Origin: Microbispora catharanthi | Lineage (GTDB): Bacteria > Actinomycetota > Actinomycetes > Streptosporangiales > Streptosporangiaceae | DNA: 64,000 nucleotides | Assembly: GCF_006334915.2 (NCBI RefSeq) | Contig: NZ_VDMA02000014.1 | Span: 186,001-250,000, forward strand | Reading direction: 5' to 3' | Part shown: piece after piece, positions 1-8,214 of the stretch | How positions within the stretch are numbered: the first letter of the stretch is position 1 | How the letters are laid out: each line of letters begins with the position of its first letter | Notes under the pieces: model-generated | What the model was told of the DNA's origin: nothing | Database searches by the model: none | Seen by the model: the letters and a program-made list of their open reading frames with translations, nothing else | Translations under genes and position numbers: made by a program

Positions 1-28
1 CCGTTTAGGCAGGAAGTTCGCGAGAGCC

Positions 29-1285
29 GTGTCCGAGGCTCGTCAGGATCTGGCCTATCGCCCTCGCCTGCCCCGCCCCGGGCGCCTGCGCAAGACGGTT
101 CCCCTCATCGCCGTGGCGCTCGTCACCGTGCTGACGGTCGACGTGCTCGTGCTCGGCGAGCTCGGGTCGGAATCCACGAACTCGGGCGTGGTCACGGCCC
201 TGTCCGAGCGGCGCACGGGCCACGGCTACGTGGCGGCGGCCCGGCAGGCCCGCGACGTGTCGGCTCTGCCCCCGGAACGCCAGGCCCCGGCCGCCCAGAC
301 GGTGACGCAGCAGCCGGTGGCTCCGCTGGAGCGGCTGATCCGCCCGCACCTGTTCGTGGTGGCCAACCGGCCCCTTCCCCCCGAGGTGGTGGAGAAGGTG
401 CGCAAGGCGAAGGGCGTGACGGCCGCCGAGGTGACCGGCGCGGCCGACGTGGCCGTGGACGGCAAGCGGGTGCCGACGATGGGCGTCGACCCGTCCACCT
501 TCCGGTCGTACACGCCGAAGGTGACGGCCTCCTCCGACGAGCTGTGGCGCAACATCGCCGCCGGCGACATGGCGGTCTCCTTCGAACTCGGCAACGACGG
601 CGGCGTGCAGCTGGGCTCGCAGGTCCACAGCGGCGCCAGGCGCCTGCGCATCGGCGCGTACGCCACGGTGGGCATGGGTTCGATCGCGGCGATCGTCTCG
701 AAGGGGACGGCGGCGGCGCTCGGCATCCCGGACGGCAACGCCCTGGTCGTGAGCGCGCCGAAGGTCGACTCCCGCAAGCTCCGCCTCAGGCTGCTGAAGA
801 TCCTGCCCAAGGGCAGTCAGGTCGCCACGATCAACCCGGTGGTGGTGACGCCCAAGGGACGCACGGTATGGCCGCAGACCGCGTTCATGTCCGCGGAGCA
901 GCTCAAGGTCGCGCTCACGGCGGCCGTCGGCAAGCTCGGCCGGCCGTACGTGTGGGGCGCCGAGGGGCCCGACAGCTTCGACTGCTCCGGGCTCGTGCAG
1001 TGGGCGTATGCGCAGGCGGGCGTGCGCATGCCGCGGGTGACGTACCAGCAGTGGGTCACCGGCCCGCAGGTGCCGCTGTCGCAGGCGCAGCCGGGCGACC
1101 TGCTGTTCTGGCGCAACGATCCGACCAACCCCGGCTACATCTCGCACGTCGCCATCTACTGGGGCAACGGGAAGATGCTGCACGCCCCGCACACGGGTGA
1201 CGTCGTGAAGATCGCGAACGTCTACACCAAGAACCTCGCCGGGGTCGTCCGGGTCAGTCCGCAGATCTCCGCGCGCGTCCGCTGA
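29..1285 (+). CDS. NlpC/P60-family peptidoglycan hydrolase, membrane anchored or secreted
   Basis: The 418-residue product has a basic N-terminus, one hydrophobic segment at about residues 25-47 (uncleaved anchor or signal peptide), a long middle region without recognised motifs, and a C-terminal NlpC/P60 domain at about residues 300-410. The catalytic Cys (DCSG, about C319) and His (SHVAIYWG, about H373) are visible. The family cleaves stem-peptide bonds of peptidoglycan outside the membrane, so a role in wall remodelling is inferred. The GTG at 29 is the first usable start; the upstream promoter is outside the window. Its 3' end overlaps the convergent TetR gene by 32 bp. Confidence 0.85.
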   Translation: MSEARQDLAYRPRLPRPGRLRKTVPLIAVALVTVLTVDVLVLGELGSESTNSGVVTALSERRTGHGYVAAARQARDVSALPPERQAPAAQTVTQQPVAPLERLIRPHLFVVANRPLPPEVVEKVRKAKGVTAAEVTGAADVAVDGKRVPTMGVDPSTFRSYTPKVTASSDELWRNIAAGDMAVSFELGNDGGVQLGSQVHSGARRLRIGAYATVGMGSIAAIVSKGTAAALGIPDGNALVVSAPKVDSRKLRLRLLKILPKGSQVATINPVVVTPKGRTVWPQTAFMSAEQLKVALTAAVGKLGRPYVWGAEGPDSFDCSGLVQWAYAQAGVRMPRVTYQQWVTGPQVPLSQAQPGDLLFWRNDPTNPGYISHVAIYWGNGKMLHAPHTGDVVKIANVYTKNLAGVVRVSPQISARVR

Positions 1286-1850
1286 CCGCGCCGGCGGCCA
1301 GTCCGTCCAGCACGAGCGAGAACAGGTGCTCGCTGCGCTCGGCGACGACCGGGCCCTGCTCGGCGATCCAGCCGACGGCGCTGACGAGCGCGAACACGTC
1401 CATCCCGTCGACGTCGGGCCGGATGCGGCCGTCGTCCTGGGCCCGTTCGACCAGGCGTCCCGCGGCCTCCCGCATCGCGGAGCACGACGCGTGGAGGGGA
1501 GAGCCCTCGTCGCTGATCGTCGTCATCATCGAGGCGGTCAGGCCGCGGTAGGTGCTCGCGCCGCCGAGGAACTCCCGCAGCCACTGCCGCAGCGCCTCGT
1601 GGGAGTCGCCCGCGCCCTCCAGTTCCCCGGCGCGGGCCGCCAGCCGGTCGAACCGCTGCCGGAGCAACGCCTCCAGCAGCGCCTCTCTGGTGGGGAAGTG
1701 CCGGTAGAGCGTGCCCATGCCCACCTCGGCGCGGCGCGCGATGTCGCGCAGGGACGCCTGTGTCCCCTGCTCCTCCACCACGGTTCTGGCGACCTCCAGG
1801 ATGCGCTCGTAGTTGCGCTGCGCGTCCGCGCGCTGCTGCCGGCCTGTCAT
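1254..1850 (-). CDS. TetR-family transcriptional regulator
   Basis: This 198-residue protein begins with a TetR helix-turn-helix at about residues 10-57 (the segment SLRDIARRAEVGMGTLYRHF) and continues with a helical ligand-binding domain. I chose the ATG at 1850 because the helix-turn-helix then lies at the usual distance from the N-terminus; longer in-frame starts would run into the operator region. It is divergent from the oxidoreductase at 1947, and two copies of an inverted repeat lie between them. It is therefore probably the repressor of that gene and of itself. The inducer is unknown. The 3' end overlaps the NlpC/P60 gene. Confidence 0.85.
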   Translation of the reverse strand: MTGRQQRADAQRNYERILEVARTVVEEQGTQASLRDIARRAEVGMGTLYRHFPTREALLEALLRQRFDRLAARAGELEGAGDSHEALRQWLREFLGGASTYRGLTASMMTTISDEGSPLHASCSAMREAAGRLVERAQDDGRIRPDVDGMDVFALVSAVGWIAEQGPVVAERSEHLFSLVLDGLAAGAVSGRARRSAD

Positions 1851-1882
1851 GCGTCGATCCTCGCACCTCGTCATCCGAAGCA

Positions 1883-1929
1883 TTGACATCCGGAGCGGCG
1901 CTCCGATTATTATCTGGAGCACCGCTCCG
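1883..1929 (+). promoter_or_regulatory. Promoter with two TetR-type operators for the oxidoreductase
   Basis: A perfect -35 TTGACA (1883-1888) and a -10 TATTAT (1908-1913), 19 bp apart, face the gene at 1947. Operator 1, CGGAGCGGCGCTCCG (1891-1905), is a perfect 7-1-7 inverted repeat inside the spacer. Operator 2, TGGAGCACCGCTCCG (1915-1929), is the same motif with two arm mismatches, just downstream of the -10. Their centres are 24 bp apart. Binding there would block RNA polymerase. The assignment to the adjacent TetR protein is inferred from position. Confidence 0.7.
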
Positions 1930-1946
1930 AATCAACAGGAGGATCG

Positions 1947-2942
1947 ATGCCAACGATGAAGGCCGTCCGCATGCACAGGACCGGCGAGCCCGGCGTTCTG
2001 GCGGTCGAGGAGGTTCCCCGCCCCGAGCCGGGAATCGGGGACGTGCTCGTCCAGGTCCACGCGGCCGGGCTGAACCCGCCCGACTGGTACGCCCGCAAGG
2101 GCTTTTCGAACTTCCCGGAGGAACTGCGGCCCCCGCTTTCCCTGCCGTACACCCCGGGCTCGGACATCTCCGGCGTGGTCGCCGCCGTCGGCCACGGCGT
2201 CACCCAGTGGCGGGAGGGCGACGAGGTGTTCGGCCTCGTGCGCTTCCCCTCCGTGGAGCGCGGAGGAAGGGGATACGCCGAATACACCACCTCGCCCGCG
2301 TTGCAGCTGGCCCGCAAGCCGGCCGTCCTCGACCACGTGGAGGCGGCCGCCGTGCCGATGGCGGGGCTCACCGCCTACCAGTACGTCTTCGATCACATCA
2401 AGCTCGACGAGGGTCGCAGGGTGCTGGTCAACGGCGCCGCCGGCGGGGTCGGCCACTTCGCGGTGCAGCTCGCCAAGGTGCAGGGCGCGTACGTCATCGG
2501 GCTCGCCTCGGGGCGGCACGAGACGTTCCTGCGCGAGCTGGGCGTCGACGAGTTCCTCGACTACACGACCACCCGTGTGGAGGACGAGGTGCGGGACGTG
2601 GACGTGCTCATCGACACCGTCGGCGGGCCGGACGGGCACCGCTTTCTGCCGGTCCTGCGGCCCGGCGGCGTGATCAGCCCGGTCTTCCCTGGCGATTACC
2701 ATCGGGAGCGCGCGGCCGAGCTGGGCATCACGTTCCGATCCGGCCAGGTCCACTCGGACGGACAGCAGATGGCCGAGCTGGGACGCCTGTTCGAAGAGGG
2801 CCGCCTGCGCGTCGGCATCGACTCGGTCTTCCCGCTCGCGGAGGCCGCGAAGGCCCACGAGCGGGCCGAGCGCGGGCACATCCAGGGGAAGATCGTCCTG
2901 CGGGTGGCGCCCGATCAGATCGGGAGCCCGGCCTCCAGGTAG
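1947..2942 (+). CDS. NADP-dependent MDR-family oxidoreductase (quinone reductase/zinc-less alcohol dehydrogenase type)
   Basis: The 331-residue product has the medium-chain dehydrogenase/reductase layout: a GroES-like N-terminal domain to about residue 120, then a Rossmann domain with the cofactor motif NGAAGGVGHFAVQLAK at about residue 158. The zinc-ligand pattern of classical alcohol dehydrogenases is not evident, which fits the quinone-reductase branch. The ATG is preceded by AGGAGG at 1938-1943. Expression is probably controlled by the divergent TetR through the paired operators. The substrate cannot be told from sequence; such TetR-controlled reductases often detoxify reactive carbonyls or quinones. 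Confidence 0.8.
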   Translation: MPTMKAVRMHRTGEPGVLAVEEVPRPEPGIGDVLVQVHAAGLNPPDWYARKGFSNFPEELRPPLSLPYTPGSDISGVVAAVGHGVTQWREGDEVFGLVRFPSVERGGRGYAEYTTSPALQLARKPAVLDHVEAAAVPMAGLTAYQYVFDHIKLDEGRRVLVNGAAGGVGHFAVQLAKVQGAYVIGLASGRHETFLRELGVDEFLDYTTTRVEDEVRDVDVLIDTVGGPDGHRFLPVLRPGGVISPVFPGDYHRERAAELGITFRSGQVHSDGQQMAELGRLFEEGRLRVGIDSVFPLAEAAKAHERAERGHIQGKIVLRVAPDQIGSPASR

Positions 2943-3547
2943 CCGAGGGCCTCGTCGAGCAGCACGGGCAGCGGCGTCCTGCCGTCCTGTTCCACCCATG
3001 TGAAAATTGCCGTGAGCATGACCCCCATGACCGCGCCGACGAGCGTCCGTACGGCGGGGCTGCGGGGGTCGCGGCCCGCCCGCTCGGCCACCGCGGTCGC
3101 AAGCATGTCGATCGTGGCGAACAGTCCTTCCACGGTCCGCGCCCGCAGCGCGGGCACGGAGGTGGACAGCTTGGTCCGGGCGAGGACCTGATCGAGCTCC
3201 TCGGCCCCGATCGACTCGAAGGCGGTGCGGAACGCGGCGCGCAGCGCGGCCAGCGGGGGCAGGTCCGCCGGCTGGGCCTTGATCGCCTCCATGAGGATCG
3301 GGTCGTAGTCGTCCTGGGTGACCACGTCCTCCTTCGTGGGGAAGTAGCGGAAGAACGTGCTCGGGGAGACCTCCGCCGCCTCCGCGATCTGCTCGACCGT
3401 CGTGGCCTCATACCCCTGCTCGGCGAACAGTCGCAGGGCCTCCTCCTGGATGGTCCTGCGGGTCTTGGCCTTCTTGCGCTCGCGCAGGCTCGTGACAACG
3501 CGACCGGAGGGGTGCGGGGTCCGGTCAGCGCGCTGTGGTGAGCTCAT
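2915..3547 (-). CDS. TetR-family transcriptional regulator next to a broken MFS pump
   Basis: This is a 210-residue TetR protein with the helix-turn-helix at about residues 25-70 (TTVEQIAEAAEVSPSTFFRYF) and a helical C-terminal domain. The ATG at 3547 lies 23 bp inside the 3' end of the truncated MFS gene on the same strand. This arrangement suggests an ancestral pump-regulator operon. Its 3' end overlaps the convergent oxidoreductase by 28 bp. With the pump reduced to a fragment, its present target is unclear; it may act at the palindrome around 4153-4173. Confidence 0.8.
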   Translation of the reverse strand: MSSPQRADRTPHPSGRVVTSLRERKKAKTRRTIQEEALRLFAEQGYEATTVEQIAEAAEVSPSTFFRYFPTKEDVVTQDDYDPILMEAIKAQPADLPPLAALRAAFRTAFESIGAEELDQVLARTKLSTSVPALRARTVEGLFATIDMLATAVAERAGRDPRSPAVRTLVGAVMGVMLTAIFTWVEQDGRTPLPVLLDEALGYLEAGLPI

Positions 3548-4181
3548 GCCCCGATTCTGCCGTCTTTCCGTCCTCGGCCGTACTCCCCGGTAGGAAGACC
3601 GCCACCAGGACGGCGGCCAGCACCGACGCGGCGCCGCACACCAGCAGGACCAGGTCCATGCCGCTCAGGAACGCCTGCCTGGCGGCGTCCAGGAGCGCGG
3701 CGTTCCCCGTGCGCGCGGCCAGGGTCACCGCCGCCGTGATCGAGTCGCCCGCCGCCTCCGGGACGCCCTCCGGCAGTCCGGAGGCGTACGCCGCCGAGAG
3801 CACGCTGCCGAGGCCGGCCACGCCCAGTGCGCCGCCGACCTGACGTACGGTCTGCAGGGTCGCCGATCCCGAGCCCGACCGCTCCTCCGGCAGCGTGGCG
3901 AGCACGCCGTCCATGGCGGGAACCATGGCCAGGCCCACGCCCGCGCCGAGGACGGCCAGCCACGCCGCGACGAACCCGTACCCGGAGGACATCGAGGTCG
4001 TCGCGCCCAGACCGAAACCGGCGGCGAGCACGACCAGGCCCGTCGGCATCACCACGCGCAGGCCGAGGCGCGCCGTGAGCCGCTCTCCGGTCAGGCCGCC
4101 GAGCATGAGCCCGGCCACCATCGGGATCACCCGTACGCCGGTGCCGAAGGCATTTTGAAAGTAACTCTCAAAAAGTAGCAA
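3525..4181 (-). pseudogene. C-terminal remnant of an MFS drug-efflux transporter (DHA2/14-TM type)
   Basis: The readable product (up to 218 residues) matches only the second half of a DHA2-type major facilitator: several hydrophobic helices and a conserved segment with VRQVGGALGVAGLGSVLSA near the middle. Intact relatives are about 470-500 residues, so the N-terminal half, about seven or eight helices, is absent. The DNA further upstream encodes an unrelated gene on the other strand. The only upstream start is a TTG at 4181 without a ribosome-binding site, and an imperfect palindrome lies exactly at the breakpoint. I read it as an internally deleted gene. It could still be translated as a fragment. 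Confidence 0.7.
4153..4173. promoter_or_regulatory. AT-rich imperfect palindrome at the MFS breakpoint
   Basis: The 21-bp element has arms TTTTGA and TCAAAA with matching inner AGT and ACT; only the centre and one position in each arm deviate. It is AT-rich in a very GC-rich setting and stands where the promoter or 5' half of the MFS gene should be. It could be the operator of the TetR at 2915-3547, retained by a deletion that fused promoter DNA to the distal half of the pump gene. Confidence 0.4.
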
Positions 4182-4211
4182 CTGTCAATCTCGGCCCGTC
4201 ACTGCGCAGCG

Positions 4212-4229
4212 ATGTAATGTTGATTACAT
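4212..4229. promoter_or_regulatory. Palindrome overlapping the -10 and start codon of the RHH-like gene
   Basis: ATGTAATGTTGATTACAT is a perfect 7-bp inverted repeat with a 4-bp spacer. It contains a plausible -10 (TAATGT, 4215-4220), and its last two bases are part of the ATG at 4228. No Shine-Dalgarno sequence is present, so the transcript is probably leaderless. The position is ideal for autorepression. Confidence 0.5.
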
Positions 4230-4746
4230 GAATTCAGAAGAGCAGTTGAGTGCCTGGTTCGCCGGCCGATTGCCGGGAGACTGGTTCGCCGAGTCCCCCA
4301 AGGTCGTGGTGGACCGCGAGGAGATCAGCGTGCTGGGCACGCTTCCGCCGCTGTCGGCGGCCGAAGGGCTCCCCGACGTGGAGCGTGCGGCGGCGATGGA
4401 GGGGTACGTCGAGCGGTTCCGTGAGGAGACGCGCGAACGCAGGATCGACATCGCCAGGGAGGCCGAGCACCGCTTCCGCCGCAAGGTCTCCTGGGGCGTC
4501 GTCGTCGGTGACGAGACAGTGATGTTCACCACTCTTTCCGTCCCCGTCATGACCCGGCTGCGCCAGCCGGAACGGCAGGTCCTCGACACCCTGGTCGCCG
4601 CGGGTGTCGCGCGCAGCCGCAGCGACGCGCTGGCCTGGTGCGTCAGGCTCGTCGGCAGACACACCGACACGTGGCTCGCTGACCTGCGCGATGCCCTGCA
4701 GCACGTGGACCGGATCAGGGCGGAAGGCCCCGGCGGATTGGACTGA
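4228..4746 (+). CDS. Hypothetical protein with a C-terminal ribbon-helix-helix-like segment
   Basis: The 172-residue protein is not one I recognise as a named family. Residues 1-100 are acidic and mixed. From about residue 107 the pattern VPVMTRLRQPERQVLDTL, followed by VAAGVARSRSDALAWCV, resembles a CopG/MetJ-type ribbon-helix-helix: a strand of alternating residues, then two helices around G-x-SRSDA. That placement at the C-terminus is unusual. With a palindrome over its own start, it may be an autorepressor. The ATG at 4228 has no ribosome-binding site but an appropriately spaced -10, so a leaderless message is likely. Confidence 0.65.
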   Translation: MNSEEQLSAWFAGRLPGDWFAESPKVVVDREEISVLGTLPPLSAAEGLPDVERAAAMEGYVERFREETRERRIDIAREAEHRFRRKVSWGVVVGDETVMFTTLSVPVMTRLRQPERQVLDTLVAAGVARSRSDALAWCVRLVGRHTDTWLADLRDALQHVDRIRAEGPGGLD

Positions 4747-4747
4747 A

Positions 4748-4791
4748 CCAATTCCCGCAGAGGTCTGGACCATTCGAATTGGCCTATACCA
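4748..4791. promoter_or_regulatory. Two GntR/DasR-like operator boxes upstream of pckG
   Basis: AGGTCTGGACCA (4761-4772) and TGGCCTATACCA (4780-4791) each match 10 of 12 positions of TGGTCTAGACCA, the core of the DasR (GntR/HutC) dre element. Their centres are 19 bp apart. The first is enclosed by a further inverted repeat, CCAATTC (4748-4754) and GAATTGG (4776-4782). They lie about 240 bp upstream of pckG, just after the stop of the preceding gene. Control of pckG by a GntR-type repressor is inferred. The rest of the gap to 5025 holds a ribosome-binding site (AAGGAG, 5012-5017) and nothing else I can name. Confidence 0.45.
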
Positions 4792-5025
4792 ATGTGTAAG
4801 CCCGGCCAGGCGGGTAAGGGGGAGAAGGACGTTTTTTCGACAGGGCCAGAGTGGGTAAGGTCCCACAACATCACCGCTGCTGCCTGCGCTGATGCTGTCC
4901 GAGGCCGTGAAGTCGAGAATGGCGCCGATTTAACGGAGTGGAAACACGATGGTCTACTCCAATTGGATTCGGAAGCCATTTTCGCTGATGATGCTCTGGC
5001 CCTGGGAGATTAAGGAGCCGCCCCC

Positions 5026-6894
5026 GTGTCCATTTCAGTAGAGGTACCGACGCCCACCACTCACAGCGATCTGGCGGCCTGGGTGACGCAGATCGCGGAG
5101 CTGACCCAGCCGGACCGGATCGAATGGTGCGACGGCTCCGAGGCCGAATGGACGCGCCTGACCAACCTTCTGGTCGAGCAGGGCACCCTCAAGCGGCTGG
5201 TCAAGCGTCCCAACAGCTTCTACGCGGCCTCGGACCCGAGCGACGTCGCCCGCGTGGAGGACCGCACGTTCATCTGCTCCGAGCGTGAGGAGGACGCCGG
5301 GCCGACCAACAACTGGATCGCGCCCGACGAGATGCGCCGCACGTTCGCCACCCTGTTCAAGGGCTGCATGCGGGGCCGGACGATGTACGTCGTGCCGTTC
5401 TGCATGGGCCCCCTGGGCGGGACCATCTCGCAGCTCGGCGTCGAGATCACCGACTCGCCGTACGTCGTGGTGTCGATGCGGATCATGACCAGGATGGGAG
5501 AGGAGGCGCTGCGCCTCATCGAGGAGCGCGGAGCGGCGCGAAAGGCCCGGGAGAGCGAGGCACGCGCCAACGAGGGCCGCGGCAAGCGCGACCAAGAGCA
5601 CAGCGACTTCGTCAAGGCGGTTCACTCGGTGGGCGCGCCGCTGGAGCCCGGCCAGGCCGACGTGCCGTGGCCGTGCAGCCAGACCAAGTACATCAGCCAC
5701 TTCCCGGAGACCCGCGAGATCTGGTCGTACGGCTCGGGTTACGGCGGCAACGCGCTGCTGGGCAAGAAGTGCTACGCGCTGCGGATCGCCAGCACGATGG
5801 CCCGCGACGAGGGCTGGCTGGCCGAGCACATGCTGATCCTGAAGCTCACGCCGCCGCGGGGCGAGGCGCGGTACGTCGCCGCGGCCTTCCCGTCGGCGTG
5901 CGGTAAGACGAACCTCGCCATGCTCCAGCCCACGATCCCGGGCTGGAAGGTCGAGACGATCGGCGACGACATCGCCTGGATGCGCTTCGGCCCCGACGGC
6001 CGGCTGTACGCCATCAACCCGGAGGCCGGCTTCTTCGGCGTCGCGCCCGGGACCGGCCAGTCGACGAACGCCAACGCGATCGAGACACTGTGGGGCAACA
6101 GCATCTTCACGAACGTCGCGCTGACCGACGACGGGGACGTCTGGTGGGAAGGCCTCACGGACGAGCCGCCCGCGCACCTCACCGACTGGAAGGGCCGTGA
6201 CTGGACGCCGGAGTCCGGCGAGCCCGCCGCCCACCCGAACGCCCGGTTCACCACTCCGGCCGAGCAGTGCCCGACGATCGCCCGCGAGTGGCAGGACCCG
6301 GCCGGGGTGCCGATCTCGGCCATCCTGTTCGGCGGCCGCAGGGCGACCGCGGTGCCGCTGGTGACCGAGTCGCTGAGCTGGCAGCACGGCGTCTTCCTGG
6401 GCGCCAACGTGGCCTCGGAGAAGACCGCGGCGGCCGAGGGCAAGGTCGGCGAGCTGCGCCGCGACCCGTTCGCGATGCTGCCGTTCTGCGGCTACAACAT
6501 GGGCGACTACTTCGGGCACTGGCTCGAGGTCGGCAAGATGACCGACCCGGAGAAGCTGCCCAGGATCTACTACGTGAACTGGTTCCGCAAGGACGCGAAC
6601 GGCCGCTTCCTGTGGCCGGGCTTCGGCGAGAACAGCCGGGTGCTCAAGTGGATCGTCGACCGGCTGAACGGCATGGCCGACGCCGTGCCCACGCCGATCG
6701 GCAACCTGCCGGCCTCGCTCGACACCGAGGGTCTCGACATCGCGCCCGAGGACATGGAGCTCCTGCTCAGCGTCGACCCCGAGGTGTGGCGCGAGGAGGC
6801 CGCGCTGATCCCGCCCCACTTCGAGACCTTCGGCGACCACATGCCGAAGGAGCTGTGGGACGAGTACCGCGCCCTGCTCCAGCGGCTCGGCTGA
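5026..6894 (+). CDS. pckG: Phosphoenolpyruvate carboxykinase (GTP)
   Basis: The 622-residue protein is full length for the GTP-dependent PEPCK family. It converts oxaloacetate plus GTP to phosphoenolpyruvate, CO2 and GDP, the entry step of gluconeogenesis in the cytosol. The P-loop/catalytic cysteine motif FPSACGKTN (C292) is intact, as are the substrate-loop segment [14 protein letters not shown] and the Mn-site region around GDDIAWM. The GTG at 5026 follows AAGGAG with good spacing. GntR-like boxes upstream suggest carbon-source control, and glpX in the same window is the other gluconeogenic enzyme. Confidence 0.97.
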   Translation: MSISVEVPTPTTHSDLAAWVTQIAELTQPDRIEWCDGSEAEWTRLTNLLVEQGTLKRLVKRPNSFYAASDPSDVARVEDRTFICSEREEDAGPTNNWIAPDEMRRTFATLFKGCMRGRTMYVVPFCMGPLGGTISQLGVEITDSPYVVVSMRIMTRMGEEALRLIEERGAARKARESEARANEGRGKRDQEHSDFVKAVHSVGAPLEPGQADVPWPCSQTKYISHFPETREIWSYGSGYGGNALLGKKCYALRIASTMARDEGWLAEHMLILKLTPPRGEARYVAAAFPSACGKTNLAMLQPTIPGWKVETIGDDIAWMRFGPDGRLYAINPEAGFFGVAPGTGQSTNANAIETLWGNSIFTNVALTDDGDVWWEGLTDEPPAHLTDWKGRDWTPESGEPAAHPNARFTTPAEQCPTIAREWQDPAGVPISAILFGGRRATAVPLVTESLSWQHGVFLGANVASEKTAAAEGKVGELRRDPFAMLPFCGYNMGDYFGHWLEVGKMTDPEKLPRIYYVNWFRKDANGRFLWPGFGENSRVLKWIVDRLNGMADAVPTPIGNLPASLDTEGLDIAPEDMELLLSVDPEVWREEAALIPPHFETFGDHMPKELWDEYRALLQRLG

Positions 6895-6920
6895 GTCCAG
6901 CGGCTCGCTGATCCACGCGT

Positions 6921-7000
6921 ACGGCCCGCGCACCCGCTCCCTTCGGACGGAACTTTCCCCGTGAAGGCTTCGTCTACGGGACAGACGGGGCGCGGGCCGT
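6921..7000. terminator. Long inverted repeat downstream of pckG
   Basis: ACGGCCCGCGC (6921-6931) and GCGCGGGCCGT (6990-7000) are perfect 11-bp arms around a 58-nt loop that itself contains complementary CCCGT/ACGGG segments. There is no U-tract, as is common for actinobacterial terminators. It lies 27 bp after the pckG stop in a 318-bp gap before the prenyl transferase, and nothing else recognisable is in the gap. It may be a terminator or a structured leader of the next gene. Confidence 0.4.
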
Positions 7001-7212
7001 CCGACCCGGGCGGTCGACACGCCGCTCGCCTCGCTGGGCGGGTCGAGGGCGGACGCGCGGGACTTCGTCTCCTGGCTGCGGGCACGTGGGCGTCTCTGAC
7101 CGCGAAGCGGGTTACTCCGGCCGTGCCCAGGAAAGCCTGAGGAGGGCAGGGCATGCCGGTTCGCCCGCGATAATTGGTGATCGAGCCCCACCGTCGCGAG
7201 GAAGAGGGTCGC

Positions 7213-7968
7213 ATGCGCGATCTCGTGTACAAGCTGTACGAGCGCAGGCTCGAACGGACGCTGTCCTCCGACCAGATTCCCCGCCACGTCGGCGTCATCG
7301 TGGACGGCAACCGCAGGTGGGCGCGGGCGATGGGCCTGCGGGACGTCAGCCGCGGTCACCAGAAGGGCGCCGACAAGATCTCCGAGCTGCTGGTGTGGTG
7401 CCGCGAGGCCGGGGTCGAGTACGTGACGCTGTGGCTGCTGTCCACCGACAACCTCGGGAGGGACAAGGACGAGCTGGGGCCGTTGCTGCAGGTGATCGAG
7501 AACCTCGTCCAGGATCTCGTGGACCAGGGCTGGCACCTCAACCCCATGGGCTCGCTCGACCTTCTGCCCGATCACACGGCTCGTGTCCTCAAACACGCAA
7601 AAGAAACCACATCGCATCGTCCAGGCCTGATTGTGAACGTTGCCGTTGGGTATGGAGGAAGGCGTGAGATCGCTGATGCGGTGCGCTCCCTCCTCCAGGA
7701 GCATGCCAGCAAGGGCGCGAGCATCGAGGACCTCGTCGAGGTCCTCGACGTCGAGCACATCGCGGAGCATCTCTACACGCGCGGCCTGCCCGATCCGGAT
7801 CTCGTCATCCGGACCTCGGGAGAGCAGCGACTCTCCGGATTCCTGCTCTGGCAGAGCGCCCACTCCGAGTTCTACTTCTGCGAGGCCTACTGGCCCGACT
7901 TCCGCAGAGTCGACTTCCTGCGGGCGCTCCGCTCGTACGCCGCACGGCACCGTCGGTACGGCTCCTGA
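7213..7968 (+). CDS. Z-prenyl diphosphate synthase (UppS/Rv1086 family)
   Basis: This 251-residue cis-prenyltransferase adds isopentenyl units to an allylic diphosphate. The signature HVGVIVDGNRRWA with catalytic Asp about D31 is present, as are the downstream DPDLVIRTSGEQRLSGFLLWQ and the final WPDF segments. Family members make Z-polyprenyl diphosphates, either short (Z-farnesyl, like Rv1086) or long carrier lipids (UppS). Its short length and position near phoH2 favour the Rv1086-like branch, but chain length cannot be decided here. The ATG at 7213 follows GAGGAAGAGGG; an in-frame GTG 39 bp upstream is less likely. Confidence 0.9.
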   Translation: MRDLVYKLYERRLERTLSSDQIPRHVGVIVDGNRRWARAMGLRDVSRGHQKGADKISELLVWCREAGVEYVTLWLLSTDNLGRDKDELGPLLQVIENLVQDLVDQGWHLNPMGSLDLLPDHTARVLKHAKETTSHRPGLIVNVAVGYGGRREIADAVRSLLQEHASKGASIEDLVEVLDVEHIAEHLYTRGLPDPDLVIRTSGEQRLSGFLLWQSAHSEFYFCEAYWPDFRRVDFLRALRSYAARHRRYGS

Positions 7969-8024
7969 GACGGTACGTGACCAGCATCTTTTAGCCTGCG
8001 TAAACCTATTGGGCTGGGGAGATT

Positions 8025-8036
8025 CGTTACGTAACG
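8025..8036. promoter_or_regulatory. Perfect 12-bp palindrome upstream of phoH2
   Basis: CGTTACGTAACG is a perfect palindrome in the 246-bp gap between the prenyl transferase and phoH2, about 180 bp before the phoH2 start. It could be an operator. I do not recognise the cognate regulator. The rest of the gap has no gene, only a purine-rich ribosome-binding region at 8203-8210. Confidence 0.35.
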
Positions 8037-8214
8037 TGGTAGCTGAGCGGCCGTCGAGGGGATCGGCGGCCACCACCTCGGGAGAGGGCCCGTCCTTGCG
8101 CGACCACCATGCGAGGAGGGCCGGAGCCCCGGTCTGCCTTCGCAGGTCACGGGCCCGGTCCGTTCACCACCAGTCAAGGCAGGGCGCCCACCTCAGGCGC
8201 CCGGGGGAGAACGC

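Noticed and set aside
4792-5013. A 73-codon frame filling most of the gap upstream of pckG
   Set aside because: No ribosome-binding site, no recognisable motif, and it overlaps the operator-rich leader of pckG; probably chance.
5035-8076. A 1013-codon frame antisense to pckG and the prenyl transferase
   Set aside because: It runs across two well-supported genes and a gap; long antisense frames are common in high-GC DNA.
7969-8214. A riboswitch (c-di-AMP or cobalamin type) in the phoH2 leader
   Set aside because: The purine-rich segments did not fit any consensus I could recall; only the palindrome was kept.
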